Assembly (NCBI GenBank): GCA_963663675.1
Contig: OY760498.1
Coordinates: forward strand, 930,001-994,000
Source of the DNA: CAINVV01 sp963663675
Lineage (GTDB): Bacteria; Bacteroidota; Bacteroidia; Bacteroidales; Prolixibacteraceae
Direction of reading: 5' to 3'
Length of the DNA stretch: 64,000 nt
The notes beneath the pieces were generated by a model, which was given only the letters and a program-made list of their open reading frames with translations, was not told where the DNA came from and ran no database searches. The position numbers and the translations under genes were made by a program. Position 1 is the first letter of the stretch; each line of letters opens with the position of its first letter. Positions 17,172-27,240 of this stretch are shown in pieces.

Positions 17172-18074
17172 TTAGATAAAAAAAATAAACATACCTCCCA
17201 CGGCCAAAAATGCTCCGACTATTTCTTTCCAGTTTAGTTTCTCCCCGAGAAACAGAACTGAAGGGATAAGAATAAATACCGGTACAGTTGCAATCAATGT
17301 TGAAGCAACACCAACTTTTGTATGCTGAAAAGCCAACAGACTCAGTGATACTCCCAGGAATGGTCCAAAAAAGGAACCAACTAAAAGAGGCTTAAGGGCT
17401 TTTTGATGGATGATGGAACTTTTTACGCTCCTCCAGTTTTTTGTCAGGCTTATAATCAGAACAAATCCGATGATACCTGTGACTGTCCTGATTTGTGAGG
17501 AGGCAAACGGGTCATAGCTGCCCATACCAAGCTTTGAAAACACTGCTCCGATTCCTTGCCCTGCCGCTCCCCCGAGAGCGAGAAGCAGTCCTTTAATAGG
17601 GTAATTGAACCTGTGGGTTATTTTATCATCGACCTCTTCACGTTTTAATATGACAAGCACGATGCCTGAGAGTACCAATATCATTCCAAGAAAGTTCAAA
17701 AGTGTAAAACTTTCATGCAAAACGATAACACCAAAAAGGGTCGCAATTGGCGGAGCGAGTGACATTATCAACATCGAGACTTTGGCAGACTGATATGAGT
17801 AAGAAGAAAATAGGAAAAAGTCGCCCAGAACGAAACCGATAAGACCCGAGACAGAAAGCCATTTCCAGGCATCAGGGGTGGCATCTGTCGGCAACCAGAG
17901 ACCCCTGAATACTTTAGACCAGGCCATGTACATGACCATGGCGAATAATAGTCTGAAAAGATTTACAGTCAAAGAACCTGCCCTGCGTGTTGCAACTGAA
18001 AATGTAAGCGCTGAAATAGTCCAGCATATGGCAGTAAGGATTCCGGTTATTTCACCCAGATGAGCTATTTGCAT
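17172..18074 (-). CDS. EamA-family (DMT) permease
   Basis: 300 residues forming about ten hydrophobic helices in two homologous halves. The first EamA unit ends near residue 140 (LSGIVLVILKREE) and the second ends with GEKLNWKEIVGAFLAVGGMF. Members of the drug/metabolite transporter superfamily export or import small metabolites; substrate cannot be inferred. The gene converges on the phosphatase-like gene with 14 bases between stops and stands alone. Confidence 0.85.
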   Translation of the reverse strand: MQIAHLGEITGILTAICWTISALTFSVATRRAGSLTVNLFRLLFAMVMYMAWSKVFRGLWLPTDATPDAWKWLSVSGLIGFVLGDFFLFSSYSYQSAKVSMLIMSLAPPIATLFGVIVLHESFTLLNFLGMILVLSGIVLVILKREEVDDKITHRFNYPIKGLLLALGGAAGQGIGAVFSKLGMGSYDPFASSQIRTVTGIIGFVLIISLTKNWRSVKSSIIHQKALKPLLVGSFFGPFLGVSLSLLAFQHTKVGVASTLIATVPVFILIPSVLFLGEKLNWKEIVGAFLAVGGMFIFFI

Positions 18075-18154
18075 TTATTTTGTTAAAAATAATATGAAAG
18101 TAAACAATAAGAACAGTTTTTGGACCGAAAAGGTTTTATAGTAGAGTGATATTT

Positions 18155-20608
18155 TCACAAGGAAAGCTGTAATGTTCCGAGAACTCCAAATTTGGCATTT
18201 GTATTGTCCAGATTATTGAACCTCCAGATTCCCATTATCTTAAACACTTTGAATATATTTTCCAGACCGACGGAAGCTTCTGTATAGGGATTGTTTTGCA
18301 GGGTGTTCATCCCTTCAGGGAATTGCATTGATGTGTGTTGAGAGGGATCATAGGTGCCAACCAGGGTTCGCACACCTGCTACTTCTCTCCATTTAAGTTT
18401 TCTGAACAATGGTATTTTATTCAGGAAATAACCTTGAAAATGGTGTTCCAGGAATATTGAGAAATATGTGTCACTGGCGAATTCCTGCATGCTCATCATG
18501 TTAAAAGCGTAAATATCATAGGCATAGGTGTCATTACCCTCATGAATTTTCATCAACGGGAATGGTACATCGCCCCAGATTTTCCCCGCCTGAATCGAGT
18601 AATAAGTGAAACCGAACGGATTGAGTAGTAGTTTTTGATTTATTTGAGCTTCGACTTTGAAATAATCATACTCTCCCCCAAGTAAACCTTTGACACCAGC
18701 TGAAAGTCCAAGATTGAAAACAGGACGCGAATTTGTAATTTTTGTCTTTTCAAATCCATGCATGATGTAATACTCATTCGAGGTATACCTGGTATTGAGG
18801 CTCAACTCACTGACATTTATTGAAGGGATCATATTTCCTGAAGGATCAGTAAAGGGGACATAGGGGCCACTGTAAAATTTAGCCCTGTTGAATGAAAATT
18901 TATTGGTCAGACCCGTAATCCATTCCCTTTCATAATTGATCTCAAATCTGTTGGTCAGGTTTAATTTATCATAAGGCCTTTTATTCAAGAGCGTATTCAG
19001 GATATTATCGATCATGAATGCATTTTTGCTCTTGCCAAAAATTTCATAGTCATGTTTGTATTGCACAGAAAGATAGTCCAAAGGTTTTTTTGAAAAATAG
19101 TATTCAAATCCCCCGCTGTATTTATACTTCTGGTCTGTTGATCCATAGGCTGCATATCCGTTCAATCGTAGTTTGGGATTAAATTTCATGGTTGTCCGTG
19201 CTCCGAGCTTAAACCGGTTTCCTTCAACCAAATTATTTGAATAGAAGGAATAATACTGACCAACTTCTATTTTACCCAAATCCCTGAATCCGTAAAAAAA
19301 CATGTACATGTATTCAGAAACTGTTTTGTACAACGGAACATTTTTTATAGAATCTACCATTGAGTAAATTCCCTGCTCCCTTTTCTGCAGTTCAATTGGC
19401 CTGGCAGTACTCCAGAATGTTTCATCTTTTTTTACTGCATCTTCCTGTACGGCAATCCTGTCTTTGGGATCAACCTTTACGTCGCGAATCTCTTCAAAAA
19501 TAAAATCCGTATAGAAATTTGTCTTTCTGCCTATCACCCCAAGCCTTTTGGAGTGGGGATCTTTTTGAATATCGATGTCCAGTACTATTGATTCATTTTT
19601 CGGCGTCCATTTATCATCTACAACAGAGAAATCAACTGCGTATTTGAAATTGTTAATAAAGTTGATATTTGCCTTCTCGGAGAGTTGCATATCAATTTTG
19701 GTAATGGCATATGAGGATGCATCTACCCAAAACTCGCCTTTAAAGGTGGGACTTTGAAGGGTTCTGGGCTTGAATGAGATTTCGAAATATTTTTTGCCTG
19801 CCCTGAATGTACTGTCGATCAAATAATATTTGTAAAACTGCAATCCGAGACTATTCAGTGGCGAGACCAATCCTACATCGCTGATCATAAGATAATTATC
19901 ATATGGATTCAGTCCCTCATAAACCTTTCCGGTAAATTTTGAGATCATATCTGATGTCATTCCTGATGCCTTGTTGGCGATAATTTCTTCCCGGTCCTTG
20001 GTGGACCCTCCTATGTGATAATAGCTTGAGAAAGTCTCTGAAAAAAATACCGGTAAAAATGCCTTGCCTTCAGTTTCAAGTGAGTCGATATAGTCAAAAA
20101 CGAAATCAAAGGACTGCAGCAATTTCTTGGTTCTAAGAGATTTGTCAATGTTTTTCAGATCGACTTCTGTCTTGGAGTAGAGCTTGCTGTGCCAGGAAGG
20201 GAAGTTGGAAGGGTTGTTCACTTTTTTATTGTCCACGACTGCCTTGAAAATGGGTATCGCAGGATTTTCTCCAGGACGAACAACCACCTCACCGGTCATA
20301 ATCATATCCTCTTCCAGAGAAATGTTCAGGTTGACTGTCTGCTTCGGCTTTACCTCTATTTCCTTCTTTTTGAATCCAATGGATGAGATTTCAATTGAAC
20401 CGGAAGGGGCAAGGGTGCTGAGATTAAAATTGCCATTGAGATCGGACATGGTCCCGATAAAGGTCCCTTTAAATACAATTGTGGCATATGGAATCGGATC
20501 TCCAGTTTTAGCCTCAGTAATTTTACCTGATATAACCGTTTTTTGAGCCATTGTAGATTGGGCTAAAAAAATTACAGCAAGTAAAATCAGAGATAAATAT
20601 TTATTCAT
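18155..20608 (-). CDS. DUF5686 outer-membrane protein with carboxypeptidase-like regulatory domain
   Basis: About 817 residues using the ATG at 20608, which begins a clean signal peptide (MNKYLSLILLAVIFLAQS). An in-frame ATG at 20668 would add 20 residues that hide the signal. Next comes a CarboxypepD_reg-like beta-sandwich (about 22-105, GKITEAKTGDPIPYATIVF), then the long DUF5686 region ending in a probable beta-barrel. Common in Bacteroidota and of unproven function; likely in the outer membrane. Single gene. Confidence 0.85.
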   Translation of the reverse strand: MNKYLSLILLAVIFLAQSTMAQKTVISGKITEAKTGDPIPYATIVFKGTFIGTMSDLNGNFNLSTLAPSGSIEISSIGFKKKEIEVKPKQTVNLNISLEEDMIMTGEVVVRPGENPAIPIFKAVVDNKKVNNPSNFPSWHSKLYSKTEVDLKNIDKSLRTKKLLQSFDFVFDYIDSLETEGKAFLPVFFSETFSSYYHIGGSTKDREEIIANKASGMTSDMISKFTGKVYEGLNPYDNYLMISDVGLVSPLNSLGLQFYKYYLIDSTFRAGKKYFEISFKPRTLQSPTFKGEFWVDASSYAITKIDMQLSEKANINFINNFKYAVDFSVVDDKWTPKNESIVLDIDIQKDPHSKRLGVIGRKTNFYTDFIFEEIRDVKVDPKDRIAVQEDAVKKDETFWSTARPIELQKREQGIYSMVDSIKNVPLYKTVSEYMYMFFYGFRDLGKIEVGQYYSFYSNNLVEGNRFKLGARTTMKFNPKLRLNGYAAYGSTDQKYKYSGGFEYYFSKKPLDYLSVQYKHDYEIFGKSKNAFMIDNILNTLLNKRPYDKLNLTNRFEINYEREWITGLTNKFSFNRAKFYSGPYVPFTDPSGNMIPSINVSELSLNTRYTSNEYYIMHGFEKTKITNSRPVFNLGLSAGVKGLLGGEYDYFKVEAQINQKLLLNPFGFTYYSIQAGKIWGDVPFPLMKIHEGNDTYAYDIYAFNMMSMQEFASDTYFSIFLEHHFQGYFLNKIPLFRKLKWREVAGVRTLVGTYDPSQHTSMQFPEGMNTLQNNPYTEASVGLENIFKVFKIMGIWRFNNLDNTNAKFGVLGTLQLSL

Positions 20609-21008
20609 ATTGTGGTTTTCTGACTTTAAAATATGCCAAAGCGACCCGGAAACGTAAAAAGGCAGCAAAACTGACCTTTCTTCATCTGATTCCCGACATT
20701 CTATTTCGACATTCGATTATGATAATAGTTTAAAAATGAAAAATAAGCTGAATTGCAGGAACAGCCATCAGTTAAGTAAAGGTTGATTTGTATTCAGATG
20801 GAAATAGCTTTAAAGGATTACTCATTTTGAAGTAATGTTTGATATTTTTTACGGCAGAACCTGGAAAAAGTATAAAATGGAGATCGTTTTCATTCAATAT
20901 TATCTCCAATTACAATTATTACTTTCTTTTTTGAATTTCGGGGTTGATTATTTTATAAATTTTATCAATTTTGGAATGACTTTCAACTTAATTTAAAACC
21001 CAGGCATA
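20609..21008. other. 400-base divergent intergenic region
   Basis: No supported gene. It separates the leftward DUF5686 gene from rightward nagB and should carry both promoters; the nagB candidate is listed separately. The rest is AT-rich without clear repeats. Confidence 0.6.
20944..20973 (+). promoter_or_regulatory. Candidate nagB promoter
   Basis: TTG at 20944-20946, a 19-base spacer, and CAATTTTG at 20966-20973, seven of eight matches to the Bacteroidota -7 box TAnnTTTG. It lies 35 bases before the nagB start codon. Confidence 0.45.
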
Positions 21009-21842
21009 ATGAGACTAGTTATTCAGCCAGAAGCAAGTAGTGTAGCCAGATGGTCTGCCAATTATATCGCCCACAAAATTGGGTGTGCAAATCCAACACC
21101 CGAAAATCCTTTTGTTTTAGGCCTTCCTACAGGCAGCACACCTCTGGGAACATATATTGAACTGATAAAATTATATAAGGAAGGGAAAGTTACGTTCCGT
21201 AATGTGATCACATTTAATATGGATGAGTATGTTGGTATTGCAAAGACCCATCCCCAAAGCTACCACACTTTCATGTGGGATAATTTCTTCAGCTTTATTG
21301 ATGTTAAACCTGAAAATGTGAATCTTCTGGATGGCAATGCCCCGGATTTGAGAATGGAGTGCAACAGATACGAAGCAAAAATAAAATCCGTTGGAGGTAT
21401 CGACTTGTTTCTCGGCGGTGTTGGTGCAGACGGGCATATAGCTTTTAATGAGCCAGGTTCAAGCCTCACTTCAAGAACACGCGACAAAGCATTAAATACG
21501 GATACAAAAATTGTTAACAGCAGATTCTTCGATAATGATGTGAATCAGGTTCCAACAAAGGCGTTGACTGTTGGTGTCGGTACCATTATGGATGCTCAGG
21601 AAGTACTTGTTCTTGTTACAGGGCATAATAAGGCAAGGGCACTCCATAAGGCCGTTGAAGGAGCTGTAAATCATATGTGGACCATTACCGCTTTACAGCT
21701 ACATTCACATAGTATGATCGTTTGTGATGAAGAGGCGACTATTGACCTGAAAGTAGGTACCTACAAGTATTTTAAAGAGATTGAAAAGGGAAATATTGAT
21801 CCTGAAACAGTATGGTCCAACAATAAAAACAGTTGCTGGTAG
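21009..21842 (+). CDS. nagB: Glucosamine-6-phosphate deaminase
   Basis: 277 residues. The family landmarks are LGLPTGSTPLGTY near the N-terminus, NMDEYVG with the catalytic Asp, and GGVGADGHIAFNEPGS with the Asp-x-His and Glu of the active site. It converts glucosamine-6-phosphate to fructose-6-phosphate and ammonia, feeding amino sugars into glycolysis. A single rightward gene with no nagA or transporter beside it. Slightly longer than the 266-residue E. coli enzyme through its C-terminal tail. Confidence 0.95.
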   Translation: MRLVIQPEASSVARWSANYIAHKIGCANPTPENPFVLGLPTGSTPLGTYIELIKLYKEGKVTFRNVITFNMDEYVGIAKTHPQSYHTFMWDNFFSFIDVKPENVNLLDGNAPDLRMECNRYEAKIKSVGGIDLFLGGVGADGHIAFNEPGSSLTSRTRDKALNTDTKIVNSRFFDNDVNQVPTKALTVGVGTIMDAQEVLVLVTGHNKARALHKAVEGAVNHMWTITALQLHSHSMIVCDEEATIDLKVGTYKYFKEIEKGNIDPETVWSNNKNSCW

Positions 21843-21909
21843 TTTAGCCGGGAAAATATTTATTATATCTGTTTGATTTTATCTATTCAGGAGATAAAGC
21901 CTGCTGAAT

Positions 21910-22914
21910 TTAAACCTGTCCAAGTGTTGCCACCATGATGGCTTTGATCGTATGCATTCTGTTTTCCGCCTGGTCAAAGACAATGGATGCATCGCTTTCG
22001 AATACCTCCTCCGTTACCTCCATCGCTTCAATGCCAAATTTTTTGAAAATCTCCTGCGCCGTCTTTGTTTCAAGGTTGTGATAAGCAGGCAGGCAGTGCA
22101 GGAATTTTATTTTTTGATTACCAGTGAGTTGCATTGTTTTTGCATTTACCTGGTATGGCATCAGTGATTCAATTCTCTCTTTCCAGACTTCTGCAGCTTC
22201 TCCCATGGATACCCATACATCGGTGTAGAGGAAATCACAATCCCTGACAGCTTCTTCCAGATTTTCAGTGACAGTAGTTTTGGCTCCTGTTTGCCGGGCA
22301 ATTTTTTTACAGATATCCTGCAAATCGACAGAAGGCTGATATTTAAGAGGAGCTGCAGCCCTGAAATCCATTCCCATTTTTGCAGCTCCTACCATCAGGG
22401 AATTTCCCATATTATTCCGGGCGTCACCCAGGTAGGCAAATTTTACTTGCGACAGTGGTTTGTCTATATGTTCTTTCATCGTGAGAAAGTCTGCAAGTAT
22501 CTGTGTCGGATGGAACTCGTCAGTAAGTCCGTTCCAAACAGGTACACCGGCATACTGCGCCAGAATTTCAACAAGTTCCTGTCCATAACCACGATATTGA
22601 ATCCCGTCGTACATCCGCCCAAGAACTCTGGCAGTATCTTTCATCGACTCTTTGTGTCCAATCTGGGAACCGGTCGGCCCAAGATAAGTAACATGGGCCC
22701 CCTGATCATATGCCGCCACCTCAAAAGCGCATCTGGTTCGTGTGGAACTTTTCTCAAAGATTAATGCAATATTTTTACCTGTAAGTACTGGTTCTTCTGT
22801 TCCCGATTTTTTAGCCCATTTCAACTCTGCTGCCAAATCCAGCAAATATTCAATTTCTGCAGGTTGAAAATCAAGAAGTTTAAGAAAATTTTTATGGTAA
22901 AGAGGGTTACTCAT
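21910..22914 (-). CDS. argF: Ornithine carbamoyltransferase
   Basis: 334 residues. The carbamoyl-phosphate loop STRTR is at about 57-61, and the ornithine-site HCLPAYH motif is in the C-terminal half. It interconverts ornithine plus carbamoyl phosphate and citrulline. It follows carbamate kinase by 11 bases on the same strand, which suggests the catabolic direction (arcB role): citrulline to ornithine and carbamoyl phosphate, then ATP. Direction cannot be decided from sequence alone, so the symbol is provisional. No arginine deiminase is in the window. Confidence 0.93.
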   Translation of the reverse strand: MSNPLYHKNFLKLLDFQPAEIEYLLDLAAELKWAKKSGTEEPVLTGKNIALIFEKSSTRTRCAFEVAAYDQGAHVTYLGPTGSQIGHKESMKDTARVLGRMYDGIQYRGYGQELVEILAQYAGVPVWNGLTDEFHPTQILADFLTMKEHIDKPLSQVKFAYLGDARNNMGNSLMVGAAKMGMDFRAAAPLKYQPSVDLQDICKKIARQTGAKTTVTENLEEAVRDCDFLYTDVWVSMGEAAEVWKERIESLMPYQVNAKTMQLTGNQKIKFLHCLPAYHNLETKTAQEIFKKFGIEAMEVTEEVFESDASIVFDQAENRMHTIKAIMVATLGQV

Positions 22915-22925
22915 ATTCAGGTATT

Positions 22926-23882
22926 TTAAGATTCGTAAAACATTGTAATCTTTGAGCCGTATGATTTGTCTTCAAGCTTGGAAGCTTCAGTAATGATGCT
23001 TTTGTTACCTCCACTTTCGACAAATTTCATGGCAGCAATTATTTTGGGAGCCATACTACCTTCAGCAAATGTACCAATTTCGAGATATTTTTTTGTATCG
23101 GCATAATCTAGAAATTCAAGCTTTTCCTGCGTTTCCAGTCCAAAATCCTTATAGATAAATGATACATCCGTCAGTATATAAAATTCATTTGCGCCTACAC
23201 CTGATGCCAGCAGGGAAGAAGCCAGGTCCTTGTCGATGACGGCGTCAATTGTTCTCAGATCATTATTTTGATCGTAATACACCGGAATGCCTCCACCGCC
23301 GCATGTAATAATGATATTTCCCTCCCTGGCCAGATGACCGATCAGATCCAGGTTGAGAATTTCCTTTGGAGAAGGTGATGGAACTACCCGTCTCCATCCA
23401 TTCTCGGTTTTTTTGCTCTCCTTGAATGTCCATCCTTTTGTTTTCTCCAATTTTATAGCTTTTTCCTGGCTGTAAGTTGCACCAATCCTTTTGGTAGGGT
23501 TTTTGAATGCCGGATCGTCCGGATCTACAACAACCATACCTGAAATGGTCAAGACCTTGCGATCAATGCTGTATTTATTGAGAATATTCCTGATTATCCG
23601 TTCAATCATATATCCAATTCCCCCTTGAGAATCGGCAACGCAGATGTCAAGAGGCATGGGGGAAATGCCATAAACCTGCTCTCCGGCGTCGTTTCTCATC
23701 AATATGTTACCGACCTGGGGGCCGTTCCCATGAGTAATTATCAGATTATATCCTTCTTTTAACAGAAAAATAAGGTTTTCTATTGTCTCGGCAGTATGAG
23801 TTTCCTGCTGTTCTATGGTTCCTTTTTCGTTGTCGCGCAGCAGCGCATTTCCCCCCAGAGCAACAACAGCCAGCTTTTTCAT
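22926..23882 (-). CDS. arcC: Carbamate kinase
   Basis: 318 residues of the amino-acid kinase fold. VALGGNALL opens the protein, ITHGNGPQVGNIL follows, and the segment CGGGGIPV lies in the nucleotide/carbamate site region. It makes ATP from carbamoyl phosphate and ADP in fermentative arginine or citrulline breakdown. It is upstream of and co-transcribed with the ornithine carbamoyltransferase gene. Confidence 0.93.
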   Translation of the reverse strand: MKKLAVVALGGNALLRDNEKGTIEQQETHTAETIENLIFLLKEGYNLIITHGNGPQVGNILMRNDAGEQVYGISPMPLDICVADSQGGIGYMIERIIRNILNKYSIDRKVLTISGMVVVDPDDPAFKNPTKRIGATYSQEKAIKLEKTKGWTFKESKKTENGWRRVVPSPSPKEILNLDLIGHLAREGNIIITCGGGGIPVYYDQNNDLRTIDAVIDKDLASSLLASGVGANEFYILTDVSFIYKDFGLETQEKLEFLDYADTKKYLEIGTFAEGSMAPKIIAAMKFVESGGNKSIITEASKLEDKSYGSKITMFYES

Positions 23883-24079
23883 TTTCAGTTAATCATAATT
23901 TATACGGATCTAAGTTACTTAGTGTTTTTGGAGCCACACATGATAAAAATTATCCTATCGTGAAATGCAATTGTAAATTGAACCCGCCCTGCGGACAATA
24001 ACCCGGATACTTATTTTCGTTTTTTCTATAATTTTGTTTGGATTTAATCCTAAATTTGACGGTTCTAAATAATCAGTGG

Positions 24080-26500
24080 ATGGCTCAGCAAAAGAGTGAT
24101 AATCAACAGAAATCTGCTTCGGCTAAGGCCGGTGGAGGAAGCAGGGGATCTAAATATAGCAAATGGGAAAAGGTTAGGGGTATATTTGCGCTTCTGCTTG
24201 CTTTCTTTACGGCCTATTTATTTTTAGCCTTTATCTCTTTCCTTTTGCAGGAAGGCGCAGATGTAAGCCACCTTGATGTCTCTCTTAAGGAATTAATCAC
24301 TGACCCCAGCATTAAAATTGAGAATGCCGGTGGAAAATTCGGAGCCGTTTTAGCTAACTGGTTTATTAACAAGGGATTTGGTTTTGGCTCTTTTATCATT
24401 CTTTATCTTTTCCTGGTGTTGGCCATGCGCCTTGCCAAAATTGGTAAAGTATCCATGTCTAAAAATTTCGGTTACGGAATATTTTTAATAATTTGGATAT
24501 CAATAACTTTAGCCTTTTTATTGGCTCCATTTTATAAAAATTCACCCATCCTCCCGGGTGGTGCCTATGGATTTCTTATGTCCCAGCACCTGATAACAGG
24601 AATTGGTAAACTGGGTACATTCTTTCTTTTGTTGGGTTCCATGCTAATCATTGTTATCGTTGCTTTTGAAGGAGCCTGGGGGACAATTATTGCCATGCTT
24701 TCCTACAGGAGGCCAAAAAGAAAAAGTGAACTTGAATTGACCAGGGCTGAATTGACTGCGGTTGCACCGGTGGTAAAACCAATGGAAAAGGATCGTTCTT
24801 TTTCCAAAGTGGCTGATGATGATGATGTGAAGATTGTATATGCAGAGCCGGACGATGACTCCATCGAACTGGAGATGGGGGAGGTTTTTGTTGAAGAAGA
24901 ACCTTATGTAATAACTGAGAAAGGGGCTCTTGTACTTGATCAAAATGATCATACTGAGTTGACGGATAATGAAGAGCCTGAATTGGAAGAATCCGATTAT
25001 GATCCGACGCTTGATTTGTCCAGGTATGTTTTTCCTTCCATTGATCTCCTTGAGGAGCGCTCAACCGGCAATCCACAGGTGACTGACGATGAGTTAAGGG
25101 CCAACAAGAACAAGATTCTGCAGACCCTGAAAAACTACAGCATAGAAATTGAAAAAATCCGGGCGACCACGGGTCCTACCGTCACACTTTATGAAATTGT
25201 TCCTGCTCCGGGAGTAAGAATTTCTAAAATTAAAAATCTCGAGGATGATATTGCATTAAGCTTGTCAGCACTGGGAATCCGAATTATTGCTCCAATGCCT
25301 GGAAAAGGTACAGTGGGAATTGAAGTTCCAAACAACAAACCGGAAGTAGTATCCATGAGATCCCTGATTGCTTCAAAGGTTTTTCAGGAATCGGATTATG
25401 AACTACCGCTCGCCCTGGGTAAGACCATCTCCAATGAAACGTTTGTTGTAGACCTTACCAAAATGCCTCATATTCTTGTGGCAGGCGCAACAGGTCAGGG
25501 TAAGTCGGTCGGATTGAATGCCATTATATCTTCATTGCTCTACAAGAAACACCCCTCGCAGCTTAAATTTGTTTTTATTGATCCCAAAAAGGTGGAATTA
25601 AACCTCTATTCAGTCATTGAAAAGCATTTTCTGGCTAAAATGGAGGGAATGGAGGATTCCATCATCACTGACGTGCAGCAGGTAAAAGACACTTTGAATT
25701 CACTGATTATAGAGATGGAACGCAGGTATGATCTGCTTAAGGCGGCACAGACCAGGAATGTGAAGGAATACAATGTGAAATTTATTTCAAGGCGTCTTAA
25801 TCCCCTTAAAGGACACAGGTATCTGCCATATATTGTAGTTGTGGTGGATGAATTCGCCGATCTGATTATGACCGCCGGCAAAGAAATAGAATTGCCGATT
25901 GCACGGATTGCCCAGCTGGCAAGGGCTGTCGGAATTCACATGATAATAGCGACGCAGCGGCCATCCATAAATATCATTACCGGCGTAATAAAGGCCAACT
26001 TCCCAACCAGGATAGCTTTTAAAGTAGCTTCCATGGTTGACTCAAGAACCATACTGGATACTCCGGGTGCCAACCAGCTGATAGGTCGTGGCGATATGCT
26101 TGTGTCAATCGGGAATGTACTGACGCGTATTCAGTGTGCATTTGTGGATACGCCTGAAGTTGAAGCTATTGCGAATTTTATCGGGAAGCAACCCGGATAC
26201 CCGAGTGCCTGGGCACTCCCTGAATACCGCAGTGACAGTTCCGAAAGTTCAGATGAAATTGACTTAAAAAACAGGGATGAACTCTTTGATGATGCGGCAA
26301 GAATTGTTGTATTGAACCAAACTGGTTCCACCTCTTCCATTCAAAGGAAATTTTCGATAGGCTACAACAGGGCCGGCAGAATAATGGATCAGCTTGAAGC
26401 CGCCGGAATTGTCGGAGTTAATGCGGGAAGCAAGGCAAGGGAAGTCCTTATCCAGGATGAAAATAGTTTGGAACAGATTTTGCGGAAGTTACCACAATAA
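24080..26500 (+). CDS. ftsK: FtsK/SpoIIIE-type DNA translocase
   Basis: About 806 residues from the ATG at 24080 (a TTG at 24038 is less likely). N-terminal membrane helices (about 30-210) anchor it at the septum. A short acidic linker, a beta domain and a RecA-like motor follow, with Walker A GATGQGKS at 469-476 and Walker B IVVVVDEFADL. The C-terminal gamma winged helix (from about DDAARIVVLNQTGSTSSIQR) reads orienting sequences and, in other bacteria, activates XerCD. It pumps chromosome ends clear of the division site. A XerD-type recombinase is encoded at 29.4 kb. Confidence 0.95.
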   Translation: MAQQKSDNQQKSASAKAGGGSRGSKYSKWEKVRGIFALLLAFFTAYLFLAFISFLLQEGADVSHLDVSLKELITDPSIKIENAGGKFGAVLANWFINKGFGFGSFIILYLFLVLAMRLAKIGKVSMSKNFGYGIFLIIWISITLAFLLAPFYKNSPILPGGAYGFLMSQHLITGIGKLGTFFLLLGSMLIIVIVAFEGAWGTIIAMLSYRRPKRKSELELTRAELTAVAPVVKPMEKDRSFSKVADDDDVKIVYAEPDDDSIELEMGEVFVEEEPYVITEKGALVLDQNDHTELTDNEEPELEESDYDPTLDLSRYVFPSIDLLEERSTGNPQVTDDELRANKNKILQTLKNYSIEIEKIRATTGPTVTLYEIVPAPGVRISKIKNLEDDIALSLSALGIRIIAPMPGKGTVGIEVPNNKPEVVSMRSLIASKVFQESDYELPLALGKTISNETFVVDLTKMPHILVAGATGQGKSVGLNAIISSLLYKKHPSQLKFVFIDPKKVELNLYSVIEKHFLAKMEGMEDSIITDVQQVKDTLNSLIIEMERRYDLLKAAQTRNVKEYNVKFISRRLNPLKGHRYLPYIVVVVDEFADLIMTAGKEIELPIARIAQLARAVGIHMIIATQRPSINIITGVIKANFPTRIAFKVASMVDSRTILDTPGANQLIGRGDMLVSIGNVLTRIQCAFVDTPEVEAIANFIGKQPGYPSAWALPEYRSDSSESSDEIDLKNRDELFDDAARIVVLNQTGSTSSIQRKFSIGYNRAGRIMDQLEAAGIVGVNAGSKAREVLIQDENSLEQILRKLPQ

Positions 26501-26536
26501 TTGAACGAGAAATTAAAAGGTAAAACTGAATTTATT

Positions 26537-27202
26537 ATGAAATTCCTATCATTTGGCAGAGTTGCTATTTTTTCATTGATGTTGTTGACCTGTAATGTTT
26601 TGATGGCCCAGCAGGATCAGAAGGCGAAAGAGATTCTTGATAAGCTTTCCCAAACCACCAAAAGTTACAAAACCATACAGATTGATTTTTCCTTCACTAT
26701 TGAGAACAAGAAAAACAGTGTCAACCAGACCAATGACGGCCAGGTTACACTCAGGGGTAAAAGTTACAGGTTGCACATGCCGGTTTTAAGTATGGAGATC
26801 TTTTGTGACGGCACAACAACCTGGAGTTATTTGACTGAAGCAAAGGAATGCAGTATTACAAACGTGGAAGAGGACAATGACGGGTCACTCAATCCTGCCA
26901 ATATTTTTACGATCTATGAAAAGGGGTTCGGTTTTACCTACATCGGAGAAGAAAGTTTTAATGGAAAGACTGTCCAGGTTATTGACCTGTTTCCTGTAGA
27001 CAAAACCAAAGAGTATGTAAAAGTCAGGCTATTCATTGATAAAGTAAAATCACAGATCGCAAAAGCACAGACTTTCAATAAAGACGGGAACACTTATACC
27101 CTAGTATTGAAATCCATGAAAACAAATCTTGAGTTCAGGGATGACTACTTCAAGTTTGATAAATCGAAATATCCCGGTGTAGAGATAAATGATATGCGTT
27201 GA
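26537..27202 (+). CDS. LolA-like outer-membrane lipoprotein carrier
   Basis: About 222 residues from the ATG at 26537. A signal peptide (about 1-24, ending LMAQQ) precedes an 11-strand half-barrel fold typical of LolA: an early IQIDFSFTIENKK stretch and a later YVKVRLFIDKVKSQIAKAQT. It would shuttle lipoproteins across the periplasm. It starts 36 bases after ftsK, an arrangement frequent in Bacteroidota, and a terminator follows. Confidence 0.8.
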   Translation: MKFLSFGRVAIFSLMLLTCNVLMAQQDQKAKEILDKLSQTTKSYKTIQIDFSFTIENKKNSVNQTNDGQVTLRGKSYRLHMPVLSMEIFCDGTTTWSYLTEAKECSITNVEEDNDGSLNPANIFTIYEKGFGFTYIGEESFNGKTVQVIDLFPVDKTKEYVKVRLFIDKVKSQIAKAQTFNKDGNTYTLVLKSMKTNLEFRDDYFKFDKSKYPGVEINDMR

Positions 27203-27208
27203 TCAACA

Positions 27209-27240
27209 GGAAGGGAGAATAAAATTCTTCCTTTTTATTT
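27209..27240 (+). terminator. Intrinsic terminator after the LolA-like gene
   Basis: AAGGGAGAAT pairs with ATTCTTCCTT (one G-U pair) around a short A-rich loop, followed by a T-rich run. It overlaps the stop codon of the convergent pyruvate kinase gene. Confidence 0.75.

Noticed and set aside
24687..25076. 129-codon minus-strand frame inside ftsK
   Set aside because: Antisense to the acidic linker of FtsK; rich in His, Gln and Pro as expected from reverse-complemented GAT/GAA/CTG codons.
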